Positions 17,813-25,063 of a DNA stretch of 64,000 nucleotides are shown here, one piece after another. The stretch is from HKCCE3408 sp039183205 (GTDB lineage Bacteria; Pseudomonadota; Alphaproteobacteria; Rhodobacterales; Rhodobacteraceae). Positions within the stretch are counted from its first letter, which is position 1. The number at the start of each line of letters is the position of its first letter. The notes below the pieces were generated by a model. The model had not been told where the DNA came from. It saw nothing but the letters and a program-made list of their open reading frames with translations, and did not search any database. The stretch lies in the NCBI GenBank assembly GCA_039183205.1, contig JBCDBR010000007.1, positions 59,561-123,560 on the forward strand, given 5' to 3'. The translations under genes and the position numbers were made by a program.

Positions 17813-18814
17813 ATGACTGCGGAACTCGACATTAAAACCAGCGCCCGCCTCAGCGTCGCCCCAATGATGGATTGGACGGATCGCCATTGCCGGGTGTTGC
17901 ACCGGCATCTCAGCCGACATGCGCTGCTTTATACCGAGATGGTCACAGCGGCTGCTGTTTTGCGGGGCAATCGGGATCTGCTTTTGGGTTTTTCAGCCTG
18001 CGAACATCCGGTGGCGCTGCAACTTGGTGGCTCCGATCCTGAGGAGCTGGCGCAGGCATCGAACATCGCCGCCGATTACGGCTATGATGAAATCAACCTC
18101 AATGTCGGCTGTCCTTCGGACCGGGTGCAATCGGGCGCGTTTGGTGCGGTATTGATGGAACGACCGGCCTGGGTGGCGACGTGCCTCGACGCGATGGTGG
18201 CGGCAAGTCCGGTACCGGTCACGGTCAAATGCCGCATCGGCGTGGATGACCAGGACCCTGAGGTCGTGCTGCCGGACTTTTTGCGCAAGGTTTCTGCGGC
18301 CGGCGTCTCGCGGGTTATCATCCATGCGCGCAAAGCTTGGCTCAACGGGCTCAGCCCGAAGGAAAACAGGGATATACCCCCGCTTGACTACGACCTCGTC
18401 CATGCGATGAAACAGCAATTTCCGCAGCTTCATCTTTCCCTCAATGGCGGGATCGACAGTCTTGACGCGGCGCAGACGCATTTGGATGCCGGGCTCGACG
18501 GCGTGATGATCGGGCGGGCGGCCTATCATATGCCCTATGCGATCCTCGGGCATGCCGATCGACGCATATTCGGGCAGGACGGCGCCGCGCAAGACGCGGT
18601 TTCGGTCGCCCGCGCGATGCTGCCCTATATCGAGGAGCATATGACCTCTGGCGGGCGTCTACATCAGGTCACGCGACATATGCTCGGTCTTTTTGCCGGA
18701 CAACCCGGCGCACGCGGCTGGCGACGTATCCTCTCCGAAGGGGCAACGAAACCCGGCGCCGGACCGGAGCTGGTGGATGTGGCCTTGGGCGAGGTCACCG
18801 CGCGTGCCGCCTAA
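17813..18814 (+). CDS. dusA: tRNA-dihydrouridine(20/20a) synthase DusA
   Basis: 333 residues. FMN-dependent reductase of uridines 20 and 20a in the tRNA D-loop. Conserved features are SVAPMMDWTDRHCR at the N-terminus, NLNVGCPSDRVQSGAFGAVL with the catalytic Cys near residue 98, and VIIHARKAWLNGLSPKENR, whose ARKAWL-GLSPKENR pattern is specific for DusA rather than DusB or DusC. Length is normal. A dioxygenase-like gene begins inside its 3' end at 18804. Confidence 0.95.
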   Translation: MTAELDIKTSARLSVAPMMDWTDRHCRVLHRHLSRHALLYTEMVTAAAVLRGNRDLLLGFSACEHPVALQLGGSDPEELAQASNIAADYGYDEINLNVGCPSDRVQSGAFGAVLMERPAWVATCLDAMVAASPVPVTVKCRIGVDDQDPEVVLPDFLRKVSAAGVSRVIIHARKAWLNGLSPKENRDIPPLDYDLVHAMKQQFPQLHLSLNGGIDSLDAAQTHLDAGLDGVMIGRAAYHMPYAILGHADRRIFGQDGAAQDAVSVARAMLPYIEEHMTSGGRLHQVTRHMLGLFAGQPGARGWRRILSEGATKPGAGPELVDVALGEVTARAA

Positions 18815-19553
18815 TCCCGGCTGGCAGGTCTTTCCGCACGAGCCGGAGCTCGAGGCATGGCTCCGTCATGTGCGCCCCCATGCCGAAGCGGCCGTCGATC
18901 AAAATGGCCAGTGGCTGCGCCATGATGGAACCTGGTTTGCCGGGGTCGATGTGCTTTGCAATGACGTCGCGGGCCGGGTTGCCGGGGGCCCACCGCTGGC
19001 TTGTGAGGCGCTTGAAGTGGCCGGTCGCGTGCCGCTACACAAAGGGCAGGTGTCGGTCACTTATCCGGGCTATCCCGGGCGCGACCCGCAGGAAACCGAT
19101 GCCGCGCACAGATACCGCCGGGACCGGGACGCCGCGCATCTGGATGGTCTTTTGCCGATCGGGACCGCGCGGCGGCGCATGATCCGCGAGCCGCATGCCT
19201 GGATCCTCGGCCTGCCCGTGTCGCCGATGCGCCGGGACAACGCGCCGCTTGTGGTCTATGAAGGCAGCCATGAGATCTTGCGATCAGCCCTGATCGCGGC
19301 GCTTCGGCCTCATCCGATTGAAGCTTGGGCGGATGTGGACATCACCGACGCCTATCAGGCTGCACGGCGGCGCTGCTTTGAGGCCTGCCGACGCGTGGAG
19401 ATCGAAGCCATGCCCGGCGAGGCGATCCTGCTCCATAGGCTCACGCTGCATGGTGTCGCGCCCTGGACCGGTCCGGCAGGCCCGGCCCGCTCGGTCCTTT
19501 ATTTCCGACCCGTGCTGCCGGGGGGCATCCTCGATTGGCTCGCTTTGCCCTGA
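18804..19553 (+). CDS. Phytanoyl-CoA dioxygenase-like protein
   Basis: About 249 residues from a GTG at 18804 that overlaps the end of dusA; the longer frame back to 18693 lies wholly inside dusA and is rejected. The C-terminal part reads PGEAILLHRLTLHGVAPW followed by ARSVLYFRP, which matches the distal His and the 2-oxoglutarate-binding Arg region of PhyH-like Fe(II) dioxygenases. The proximal HxD pair is not clear to me. Function unknown. The overlap with dusA implies translational coupling. Confidence 0.6.
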   Translation: MPPNPGWQVFPHEPELEAWLRHVRPHAEAAVDQNGQWLRHDGTWFAGVDVLCNDVAGRVAGGPPLACEALEVAGRVPLHKGQVSVTYPGYPGRDPQETDAAHRYRRDRDAAHLDGLLPIGTARRRMIREPHAWILGLPVSPMRRDNAPLVVYEGSHEILRSALIAALRPHPIEAWADVDITDAYQAARRRCFEACRRVEIEAMPGEAILLHRLTLHGVAPWTGPAGPARSVLYFRPVLPGGILDWLALP

Positions 19554-19600
19554 CGGGCGGTCTAACGCCCCGGACCGCGCATGCGCGGCGTCCGTTCGGG

Positions 19601-19653
19601 CGAGGGGGCTCGATGCCCCCGAGATCGAAGCCCCCGAGATCGAAGCCCCCGAG
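19601..19653. repeat. Intergenic stem-loop with 15-bp tandem copies (copy 1 of a dispersed element)
   Basis: GGGGGC and GCCCCC form a 6-bp stem with a 5-base loop at 19604-19620. It is followed by two copies of a 15-bp unit, GAGATCGAAGCCCCC. The core recurs in reverse orientation at 37106-37122. It lies between convergent genes and may act as a shared terminator. Confidence 0.65.
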
Positions 19654-19881
19654 TTAGCGTTTGAGACGTGCAGCCCGTCCCCCGCGGCGCTTTTTGAACG
19701 CACCGGCGCGATCGGGCAGGGCCTCCAGAACCGCAGCCCGGTCCGCATCGCTCATCCGCGACCAGCTCGAGATCTCTTCGATCGTGCGAAAACACCCCGT
19801 GCACAGGCGCGCTTGGGGATGCACGACGCAGATATTGACACAGGGGGAGGCGACCTCGTCGCGGCGCCACACCTCATCCAT
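19654..19881 (-). CDS. DUF1289-family small protein
   Basis: 75 residues. The motif SPCVNICVVHPQARLCTGCF is the CxxxC...CxGC pattern of DUF1289 (Fe-S or zinc-binding by appearance), followed by RTIEEISSWSRMSDADR with the family's conserved Trp. The C-terminus is strongly basic. Its ATG overlaps the 3' end of ruvX by 8 bp, so it is translated from the ruvX message. Function of the family is unknown. Confidence 0.85.
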   Translation of the reverse strand: MDEVWRRDEVASPCVNICVVHPQARLCTGCFRTIEEISSWSRMSDADRAAVLEALPDRAGAFKKRRGGRAARLKR

Positions 19882-20362
19882 CCGTTTCCCTTTCGATCAC
19901 CCGCAAGCGGTCCAACGCGCCTTGCAATATAAACCCCGCCGCGACGTGGTCGATCACCTCAGAGCGACGTTTCCGCGACGTATCCGCCGCCAGCAACGCT
20001 CGTTCCGCCGCGACCGTCGATAATCGTTCGTCCCAAAATAGGACCGGTAGCCGACCCAGGACATCATGCCGCGCGAGGTTGCGCGCAAAAGCACGGGTCG
20101 ATTGCGCGCGCGGACCTTCGCTTCCGTCCATATTGTAGGGCAGGCCGATCACCAACCCGCCGATATCCCGCGCACGGATGATCTCGGCCAAGGCCGTGGC
20201 GTCTGCGGTGAATTTCGACCGTTTGATCGTGCGCATCGGGCTGGCCACCTGGCGCATGCGGTCACTAACGGCGATGCCGATGGTTTTGGTGCCGAAATCG
20301 AGCCCCATCAAGGCCATGTCCTGCCCCAACGCGGCGGCAAATTCAGCGGCCGCGTTATTCAT
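19874..20362 (-). CDS. ruvX: Putative pre-16S rRNA nuclease / Holliday junction resolvase-like RuvX (YqgF)
   Basis: 162 residues. RNase H-like fold with LMGLDFGTKTIGIAVSD at the N-terminus, GLVIGLPYNMDGSEGPRA in the middle, LFWDERLSTVAAERALL and a C-terminal DHVAAGFILQGALD; the acidic residues Asp21-type, Glu and Asp are in place. It is thought to mature the 5' end of 16S rRNA. The ATG at 20362 overlaps the ccmI stop as ATGA; an internal start at 20317 (MALMGLDFG) would give a length closer to some homologues. Confidence 0.9.
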   Translation of the reverse strand: MNNAAAEFAAALGQDMALMGLDFGTKTIGIAVSDRMRQVASPMRTIKRSKFTADATALAEIIRARDIGGLVIGLPYNMDGSEGPRAQSTRAFARNLARHDVLGRLPVLFWDERLSTVAAERALLAADTSRKRRSEVIDHVAAGFILQGALDRLRVIERETDG

Positions 20363-21573
20363 GGTGCGGCGGGAAGACCGGCCGCGGCCTGATCGAGCAG
20401 CGTCGCGGCCCTCAGATCGCCGGCAAATTGCGCGCGCGCCTCAGTCAAAATCGTCTGCGCCTCCTCAGCCCGGCCCAAAACCGCATAGGCGCCGATCAAG
20501 CGGGCCCATTCCTCAACCGGTCCGCCTTCATTGGCGAGCCGTTCGGCAAGTCCCGCGACCATGGCCTCGACCATGGCCATGCGTTCCTCCGGGCTGAGCT
20601 CTGCGGCCGCAGCAAAATCAGCCTCCGACGGCCCGCGCGGCACCGTAGGTGGGCTGAAGTCGATCCGCTGGCCAGCAAAAAGTGCGACCTCTTCAATTTC
20701 TTCCCAGATCGGGATCACCCAGGGTGCATCCGCCGGGCTATCGGCCAAAAGCTCCCGCCACATCGCAAAGGCTAGGTCCGGCCGCTCTTGCCTCTGGTAC
20801 ATCGCGCCCAGCAAAAACCGGGCATCGCCATTTTGCGGATCAAGCGCCAAAGCTTGGTTGAGTGCGGCTTCGGCTTCGGGCGAGACATAGCCGCTAGCGG
20901 CCAGGATTTGCATCCGCGCAAGATCGACAAAGGCCCGCGCATTTGCCCGAGGGCCCATCAAACCGATCGCATGTTCCTGCGCGATGCGGGCGGGGATGTA
21001 ATTGCGCAATTGCGCTTCGGCGCGGGCCAGCGCGAACCAGGTTTCGGTTTCATCGGGCTGTAGTTCGGCACGCTGCCGCATCGCGTCCAATGTGTCTTGT
21101 TGAGCCTCGGTTGGCACGACCGGGGGAAAGGCGGGGCTGCCGGCTTCTGCTTCGGCCTGATCGGGCCTCTCGGCGCGCGCGGCCTCGATGGCGGCAATCC
21201 GCGGACCAAGCGGGAGGTCGGGATGGCCCGGCGCCCCGATCACCGCGTAAATGGCCAAGGCCAGCACGGTTGTGATCGCCAGAAGAAAGGCAATCGGCAC
21301 AAGCCCCCCCGGGCTGCGGCGCGTGTTGTGTTGCAAGGCGCGGTCGGCATCGAGAATGCGTCGCGAGATCTCCAACCGCGCGCGCGCGGCCTCGGCCTGC
21401 CCGATAAGCCCGCGCGCGACATCGCGGTCGAGTTCCGACATTTGGTCGCGATAGAGATCAAGGTCATAGGCCGCGGTCGGTCGAAGCTCCTCTGCATTTG
21501 CACGCAGAACAGCCCTCCACATCCATAGCGCAACGGCCACGCAGAGCGCTGCGGCCACGATCCAAAAGGTCAT
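20359..21573 (-). CDS. ccmI: c-type cytochrome biogenesis protein CcmI
   Basis: 404 residues. Two membrane helices (residues 3-23 and about 95-115) bracket a coiled cytoplasmic loop with RPTAAYDLDLYRDQMSELD and ARARLEISRRILD, the CcmI hallmark. The periplasmic part carries TPR-like helices (ETWFALARAEAQLRNYIPA, DARFLLGAMYQRQERPDLAF). CcmI presents apocytochrome c to the CcmF/H haem lyase. The start at 21573 is set by a perfect AAGGAGGT 9 bp upstream; the frame continues open for 113 codons further but that is not coding. ccmI-ruvX-DUF1289 form one overlapping unit. Confidence 0.92.
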   Translation of the reverse strand: MTFWIVAAALCVAVALWMWRAVLRANAEELRPTAAYDLDLYRDQMSELDRDVARGLIGQAEAARARLEISRRILDADRALQHNTRRSPGGLVPIAFLLAITTVLALAIYAVIGAPGHPDLPLGPRIAAIEAARAERPDQAEAEAGSPAFPPVVPTEAQQDTLDAMRQRAELQPDETETWFALARAEAQLRNYIPARIAQEHAIGLMGPRANARAFVDLARMQILAASGYVSPEAEAALNQALALDPQNGDARFLLGAMYQRQERPDLAFAMWRELLADSPADAPWVIPIWEEIEEVALFAGQRIDFSPPTVPRGPSEADFAAAAELSPEERMAMVEAMVAGLAERLANEGGPVEEWARLIGAYAVLGRAEEAQTILTEARAQFAGDLRAATLLDQAAAGLPAAP

Positions 21574-21747
21574 TCGACGCCTACCTCCTTCGCGGCTGTA
21601 TCTAAGCCGTATCGCGCTAAGGCGGAAGGCCTGCGGCATCTTGCGCGGCCTAGGTCGCAAATCGGCCCCCGAATGCCGCGCGCAGAGACCCTGGAAACCT
21701 GCATCTTGCGCATGGTATGGCCGGTCCGGTCGGCCAAGGGGAACATC

Positions 21748-22995
21748 ATGCGCCGCTATTCCGCATTTGCGATTGCCAAAGAGGCCTTTCGCGCGCATTT
21801 GGGCTGGGATCGGGCCTGGGCGGCGCCGGAACCCAAAGAGCGCTATGACGTCATCATCGTCGGCGCCGGCGGCCATGGGCTCGCGACCGCCTATTACCTG
21901 GGCAAAAACCACGGCATCCGAAATGTCGCGATTTTGGAAAAGGGCTGGCTTGGCGGCGGCAATACCGGGCGCAACACAACGATCATCCGGTCAAACTACC
22001 TACAAGACCCCTCTGCGGCGATCTACGAAAAGGCCCGCAGCCTTTACGAGACGCTGAGCCAAGACCTCAATTACAACATCATGTTCAGCCCGCGCGGCGT
22101 GATCATGCTGGCCCAAACCGAACATGAAGTGCGCGGCTATCTGCGCACCGCCCATGCCAACGCATTGCAAGGTGTCGCTACCGAATTTATCACTCCGGCC
22201 CAGGTCAAAGAGCTTTGCCCGATCATCTCGCTTGACGGGCCGCGCTATCCTGTATTGGGCGGACTTTGGCAGGCGCGCGGCGGGACCGCGCGGCACGATG
22301 CTGTCGCTTGGGGCTATGCGCGGGCATGTTCCGACATGGGCATGGATATCATCCAGCAATGCGAGGTGACGGCGGTCCGGTCCGAAAACGGCCAGGTGAC
22401 CGGCGTTGAGACGACCAAAGGTCCAATCGGCACTCAGAAGCTTGCCATCGTGGTGGCAGGCCATTCCGGTGTGCTCGCCGATATGGCGGGCTTCCGGCTG
22501 CCGATTGAGAGCGTCGCCTTGCAGGCCCTTGTTTCTGAACCGATTAAGCCCTGCATGGATGTAGTCGTCATGGCCAACACCGTCCATGGCTATATGAGCC
22601 AATCGGACAAAGGCGAGATGGTGATTGGCGGCGGCGCGGATGGCTATAACAACTACACGCAGCGCGGCAGCTTCCACCATGTCGAAGAAACCGTGCGCGC
22701 CCTGGTAGAGACCTTCCCGATGATCTCGCGGCTGAAAATGCTGCGCTGGTGGGGCGGGATTGTCGATATGACCGGCGACCGCTCGCCGATCATCTCCAAA
22801 ACGCCCTTGGGCAATTGCTTTATCAATTGTGGCTGGGGCACGGGGGGGTTCAAGGCGATCCCTGGCTCGGGCTGGGCCATGGCGGAGCTTGTCGCCAAAG
22901 GCGCGCCCGGCCCGCTTGCCGCAGAATTTGGCTTGGATCGGTTCCGCGCCGGCCGGTTCATCGATGAAAGCGTCGCGGCGGGGGTCGCGCATTGA
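21748..22995 (+). CDS. soxB: Sarcosine oxidase subunit beta
   Basis: 415 residues. FAD-binding VIIVGAGGHGLATAYYLG near residue 35, and the WQARGGTARHDAVAWGYA segment near residue 175 contains the His that in characterised heterotetrameric enzymes binds FMN covalently. The C-terminus keeps GGIVDMTGDRSPIISKTPLG, and GWGTGGFKAIPGSG. It oxidatively demethylates sarcosine to glycine with subunits alpha, gamma and delta. Start set at the ATG at 21748 after AAGGGG. In most relatives soxD follows directly; here 1.7 kb of other sequence intervenes. Confidence 0.95.
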   Translation: MRRYSAFAIAKEAFRAHLGWDRAWAAPEPKERYDVIIVGAGGHGLATAYYLGKNHGIRNVAILEKGWLGGGNTGRNTTIIRSNYLQDPSAAIYEKARSLYETLSQDLNYNIMFSPRGVIMLAQTEHEVRGYLRTAHANALQGVATEFITPAQVKELCPIISLDGPRYPVLGGLWQARGGTARHDAVAWGYARACSDMGMDIIQQCEVTAVRSENGQVTGVETTKGPIGTQKLAIVVAGHSGVLADMAGFRLPIESVALQALVSEPIKPCMDVVVMANTVHGYMSQSDKGEMVIGGGADGYNNYTQRGSFHHVEETVRALVETFPMISRLKMLRWWGGIVDMTGDRSPIISKTPLGNCFINCGWGTGGFKAIPGSGWAMAELVAKGAPGPLAAEFGLDRFRAGRFIDESVAAGVAH

Positions 22996-23010
22996 TCGGG
23001 GGGCCGTGGC

Positions 23011-23499
23011 ATGGGTAACGCGTCGAAACAGCCGAGCCGGTTCGGGTGGGCCGGTATCATTGCCGCGTTCGTGACCGGGGTTTTCGGGCTGGCCGGCGTT
23101 ATACTGGCGAACCCAACAGGCTTTTGTTCCATAACAGGTGTTTGCGCCGCCGCAGAGACGATTGCATGGGACATAACTGGGCCGACCTACGACGTAGAGA
23201 ACACGTTCTTCATCGAAGGGGTGGTCGACTCGCAACTTGATGTTCGGGTTAACGGGCAAAGCGTTTCCGGATATAATCCGAGCCTGGGAAACGATGGCGC
23301 CTTTTCGACGGGTGAGCTCATATCGGAGCTCAGTCTCGGCGAAAACATCGTCACTCTCATTGCCATCAATTACAGCGGAAACGGCTTTGTGCGCGCCACG
23401 TTGAACTTTGATGGCCAAACCAGAGACTTTAATGGGAACGCATCTTCCCCCGGTTTTCTGAACATTGAATCCTATCGCGTCATGAGGTTGGAGCCGTGA
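23011..23499 (+). CDS. Unknown membrane-anchored protein with an Ig-like domain
   Basis: 162 residues, not recognised. Residues 12-34 form one hydrophobic segment (WAGIIAAFVTGVFGLAGVIL), then two cysteines, then a beta-rich region with the pattern of a small Ig-like or bacterial beta-sandwich domain: AWDITGPTYDVENTFFIEG, VNGQSVSGYNPSL, GENIVTLIAINYSGNGFV. It begins 15 bp after soxB and uses codons with more A and T than soxB. The topology suggests the sandwich is periplasmic. Likely an acquired gene within the sarcosine oxidase operon. Confidence 0.6.
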   Translation: MGNASKQPSRFGWAGIIAAFVTGVFGLAGVILANPTGFCSITGVCAAAETIAWDITGPTYDVENTFFIEGVVDSQLDVRVNGQSVSGYNPSLGNDGAFSTGELISELSLGENIVTLIAINYSGNGFVRATLNFDGQTRDFNGNASSPGFLNIESYRVMRLEP

Positions 23500-23734
23500 C
23501 CATTTGCCCATGCCGATCAGAACATACTTTTCTGGGCACCGCACGATGATGGCGTCTACGATTCAAAATGCCCTTGGCCAACATGCCTCGTGCCGGCAAA
23601 GCGATGCCGACGCCTTCGATGATCAGAAAAACAATCTGAGCGCGAGCATCGGCAATACTTGGCCGAAACAAGGGTCTCTGCATGCTAGGATTTACGCCTA
23701 TCGGCAAGGCTTTGCTCGCATTCCAGCCAGTCCC

Positions 23735-23760
23735 CGCCGAAAAAAGGCGCCTTTCTTTTT
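23735..23760 (+). terminator. Possible intrinsic terminator
   Basis: Arms CGCC and GGCG with a GAAAAAA loop, followed by a T-rich stretch with nine pyrimidines. The stem is only 4 bp, so this is weak. If real it would separate the insertion from the next small gene. Confidence 0.35.
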
Positions 23761-23817
23761 ACCGGATTGCGCCGCTTGGTTTCTCATTATGATCGGAACA
23801 CCCAAAGGAGGTGTCCG

Positions 23818-24027
23818 ATGTCAGACCACTTCGATCCCGAACGGTTCCGCCAGGAACAAGAGATGCGCCGGATGGGCGCGCATGATACCAGCGGCAGCGC
23901 CGTTGCGCTGGCCGTCGTGGGCATCATGGTGCTTGGACTTCTTGTCTTCGCTTTCCTGGGCGACAGCACAACAGGGCCGGCGGAGCTTTCGCAAACGGCA
24001 ACCGGAACGACCGCACTCCAAGACTAA
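23818..24027 (+). CDS. Small single-pass membrane protein, unknown
   Basis: 69 residues with AAAGGAGG 7 bp before the ATG, the best ribosome site in this stretch. An acidic and basic N-terminal 25 residues (HFDPERFRQEQEMRRMGAH) precede one hydrophobic helix (VALAVVGIMVLGLLVFAFLG) and a short Thr-rich tail. No family recognised. It may be the first gene of a separate short unit followed by a lipoprotein-like frame. Confidence 0.6.
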   Translation: MSDHFDPERFRQEQEMRRMGAHDTSGSAVALAVVGIMVLGLLVFAFLGDSTTGPAELSQTATGTTALQD

Positions 24028-24517
24028 AGCCAGGGCCGCGCGGCCCATCCGGGCGGCCCTCTTTTCCTGTCTCCTTCTCAGCGCCTGTGGCGGGCCTCAG
24101 GGGGCGGGCGACGCCCTTGCCCCCTTCGGTCGCGCCGGCGGGTTCGACGTCCGGCACAGTTTCGCAACCGATACCTGCACCGCTGAGCATTCTGAGATCG
24201 CCGTCGCGATCAGCCAATCCCGCGCCACGCCGGAACGCCTGACGCTGTCTGCGCAACCGGCGCTGTCCACCGAATTGCAGCTTACCGTTTCCGGCCGACC
24301 GGTTTTGACGACGGCGCTTGCGCCTCTAGGCGCAGAGGCTTGGGCGCGCCGGATCATTCCCGATGCCAACCTATTCTGGGCCGCCTTCGTCCAGGCGGAC
24401 CGGCTGGTTCTATCCCCACAAGGCGGCGAGACCACGGAATTGGCGCTGCGCGATCAATCCGTTCTGGCGGCCTTCATGGGCAATTGCTTGTATCCCAAGG
24501 GGCAAAATGGCGCGTAA
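24026..24517 (+). CDS. Putative lipoprotein lacking a visible start codon
   Basis: About 163 residues are readable in one frame. A basic stretch, then AALFSCLLLSAC, is a standard lipobox with the Cys at 24086-24088. The mature part has strands such as ERLTLSAQPALSTELQLTVS and ends GNCLYPKGQNGA. No ATG, GTG or TTG lies in this frame between the stop of the 69-residue gene and the lipobox; the nearest ATG in frame is inside the preceding gene (23882) and would give an unnatural leader. A non-standard start, a frameshift or a base error are all possible. Family not recognised. Confidence 0.5.
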   Translation, partial: KARAARPIRAALFSCLLLSACGGPQGAGDALAPFGRAGGFDVRHSFATDTCTAEHSEIAVAISQSRATPERLTLSAQPALSTELQLTVSGRPVLTTALAPLGAEAWARRIIPDANLFWAAFVQADRLVLSPQGGETTELALRDQSVLAAFMGNCLYPKGQNGA

Positions 24518-24755
24518 TTTTGAACCCACCGAACGCGGTCGCATCGTCAAACGCGATGTTGGATTGCACCCGTTCCCGGGCGATCTTTTCGCCGTCAAAT
24601 CAACCGCTTACCCGGATGCCGTCACAGCGACCGGCGCCGATGCGCGGCCCATCGGACAGATTGCGACCGGCCAAAGGCACCGAAACGCACGCATTGGGCT
24701 CCGATCCGGTGGCCAAAATCCTGGCAGGTTTGGAGAGACCTCATGCTTCTGCTGA
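24507..24755 (+). CDS. Doubtful small reading frame upstream of soxD
   Basis: 82 residues from an ATG that overlaps the lipoprotein stop, ending 13 bp inside soxD. Tight overlaps on both sides are in favour; the residue composition of the second half, rich in Gly, Arg and Gln, is not. No motif recognised. It may equally be leader sequence for soxD. Confidence 0.25.
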   Translation: MARNFEPTERGRIVKRDVGLHPFPGDLFAVKSTAYPDAVTATGADARPIGQIATGQRHRNARIGLRSGGQNPGRFGETSCFC

Positions 24756-25063
24756 CATGTCCGTATTGCGGTGTGGATGTCGAAGAAACCGAGCTGCAAG
24801 CCGGGGGCGAGGCGCATCTGAAACGCTTTGGGCCCGGCTCCGACGATGCCGATTTCGAGGCCTATTTGTTCCTGCGCCAAAATCCCAAAGGGGTGCATTT
24901 TGAACGTTGGCGCCATGTCTATGGCTGCGGCAAGTGGTTCCATGCCGCGCGCTGCACGGTCACGCTTGAGGTCTTTGGCACCTATTCGGCGCAATGTCTC
25001 GTGCCACCGCCGGACATCTTGGCGATCATTGATGCCAAACGCCCAGGTTGGAGAGCATCATGA
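24743..25063 (+). CDS. soxD: Sarcosine oxidase subunit delta
   Basis: 106 residues, the usual size. LTCPYCGVDVEETEL at the N-terminus and YGCGKWFHAARC later provide the Cys/Cys/His/Cys zinc site of the delta subunit. PKGVHFERWRHVYGCG is a family hallmark. Its stop overlaps the soxA start as ATGA. Confidence 0.93.
   Translation: MLLLTCPYCGVDVEETELQAGGEAHLKRFGPGSDDADFEAYLFLRQNPKGVHFERWRHVYGCGKWFHAARCTVTLEVFGTYSAQCLVPPPDILAIIDAKRPGWRAS

Noticed and set aside
21574..21912. N-terminal extension of CcmI
   Set aside because: The perfect ribosome site and the membrane helix start at 21573; the upstream stretch is the shadow of the soxB leader.
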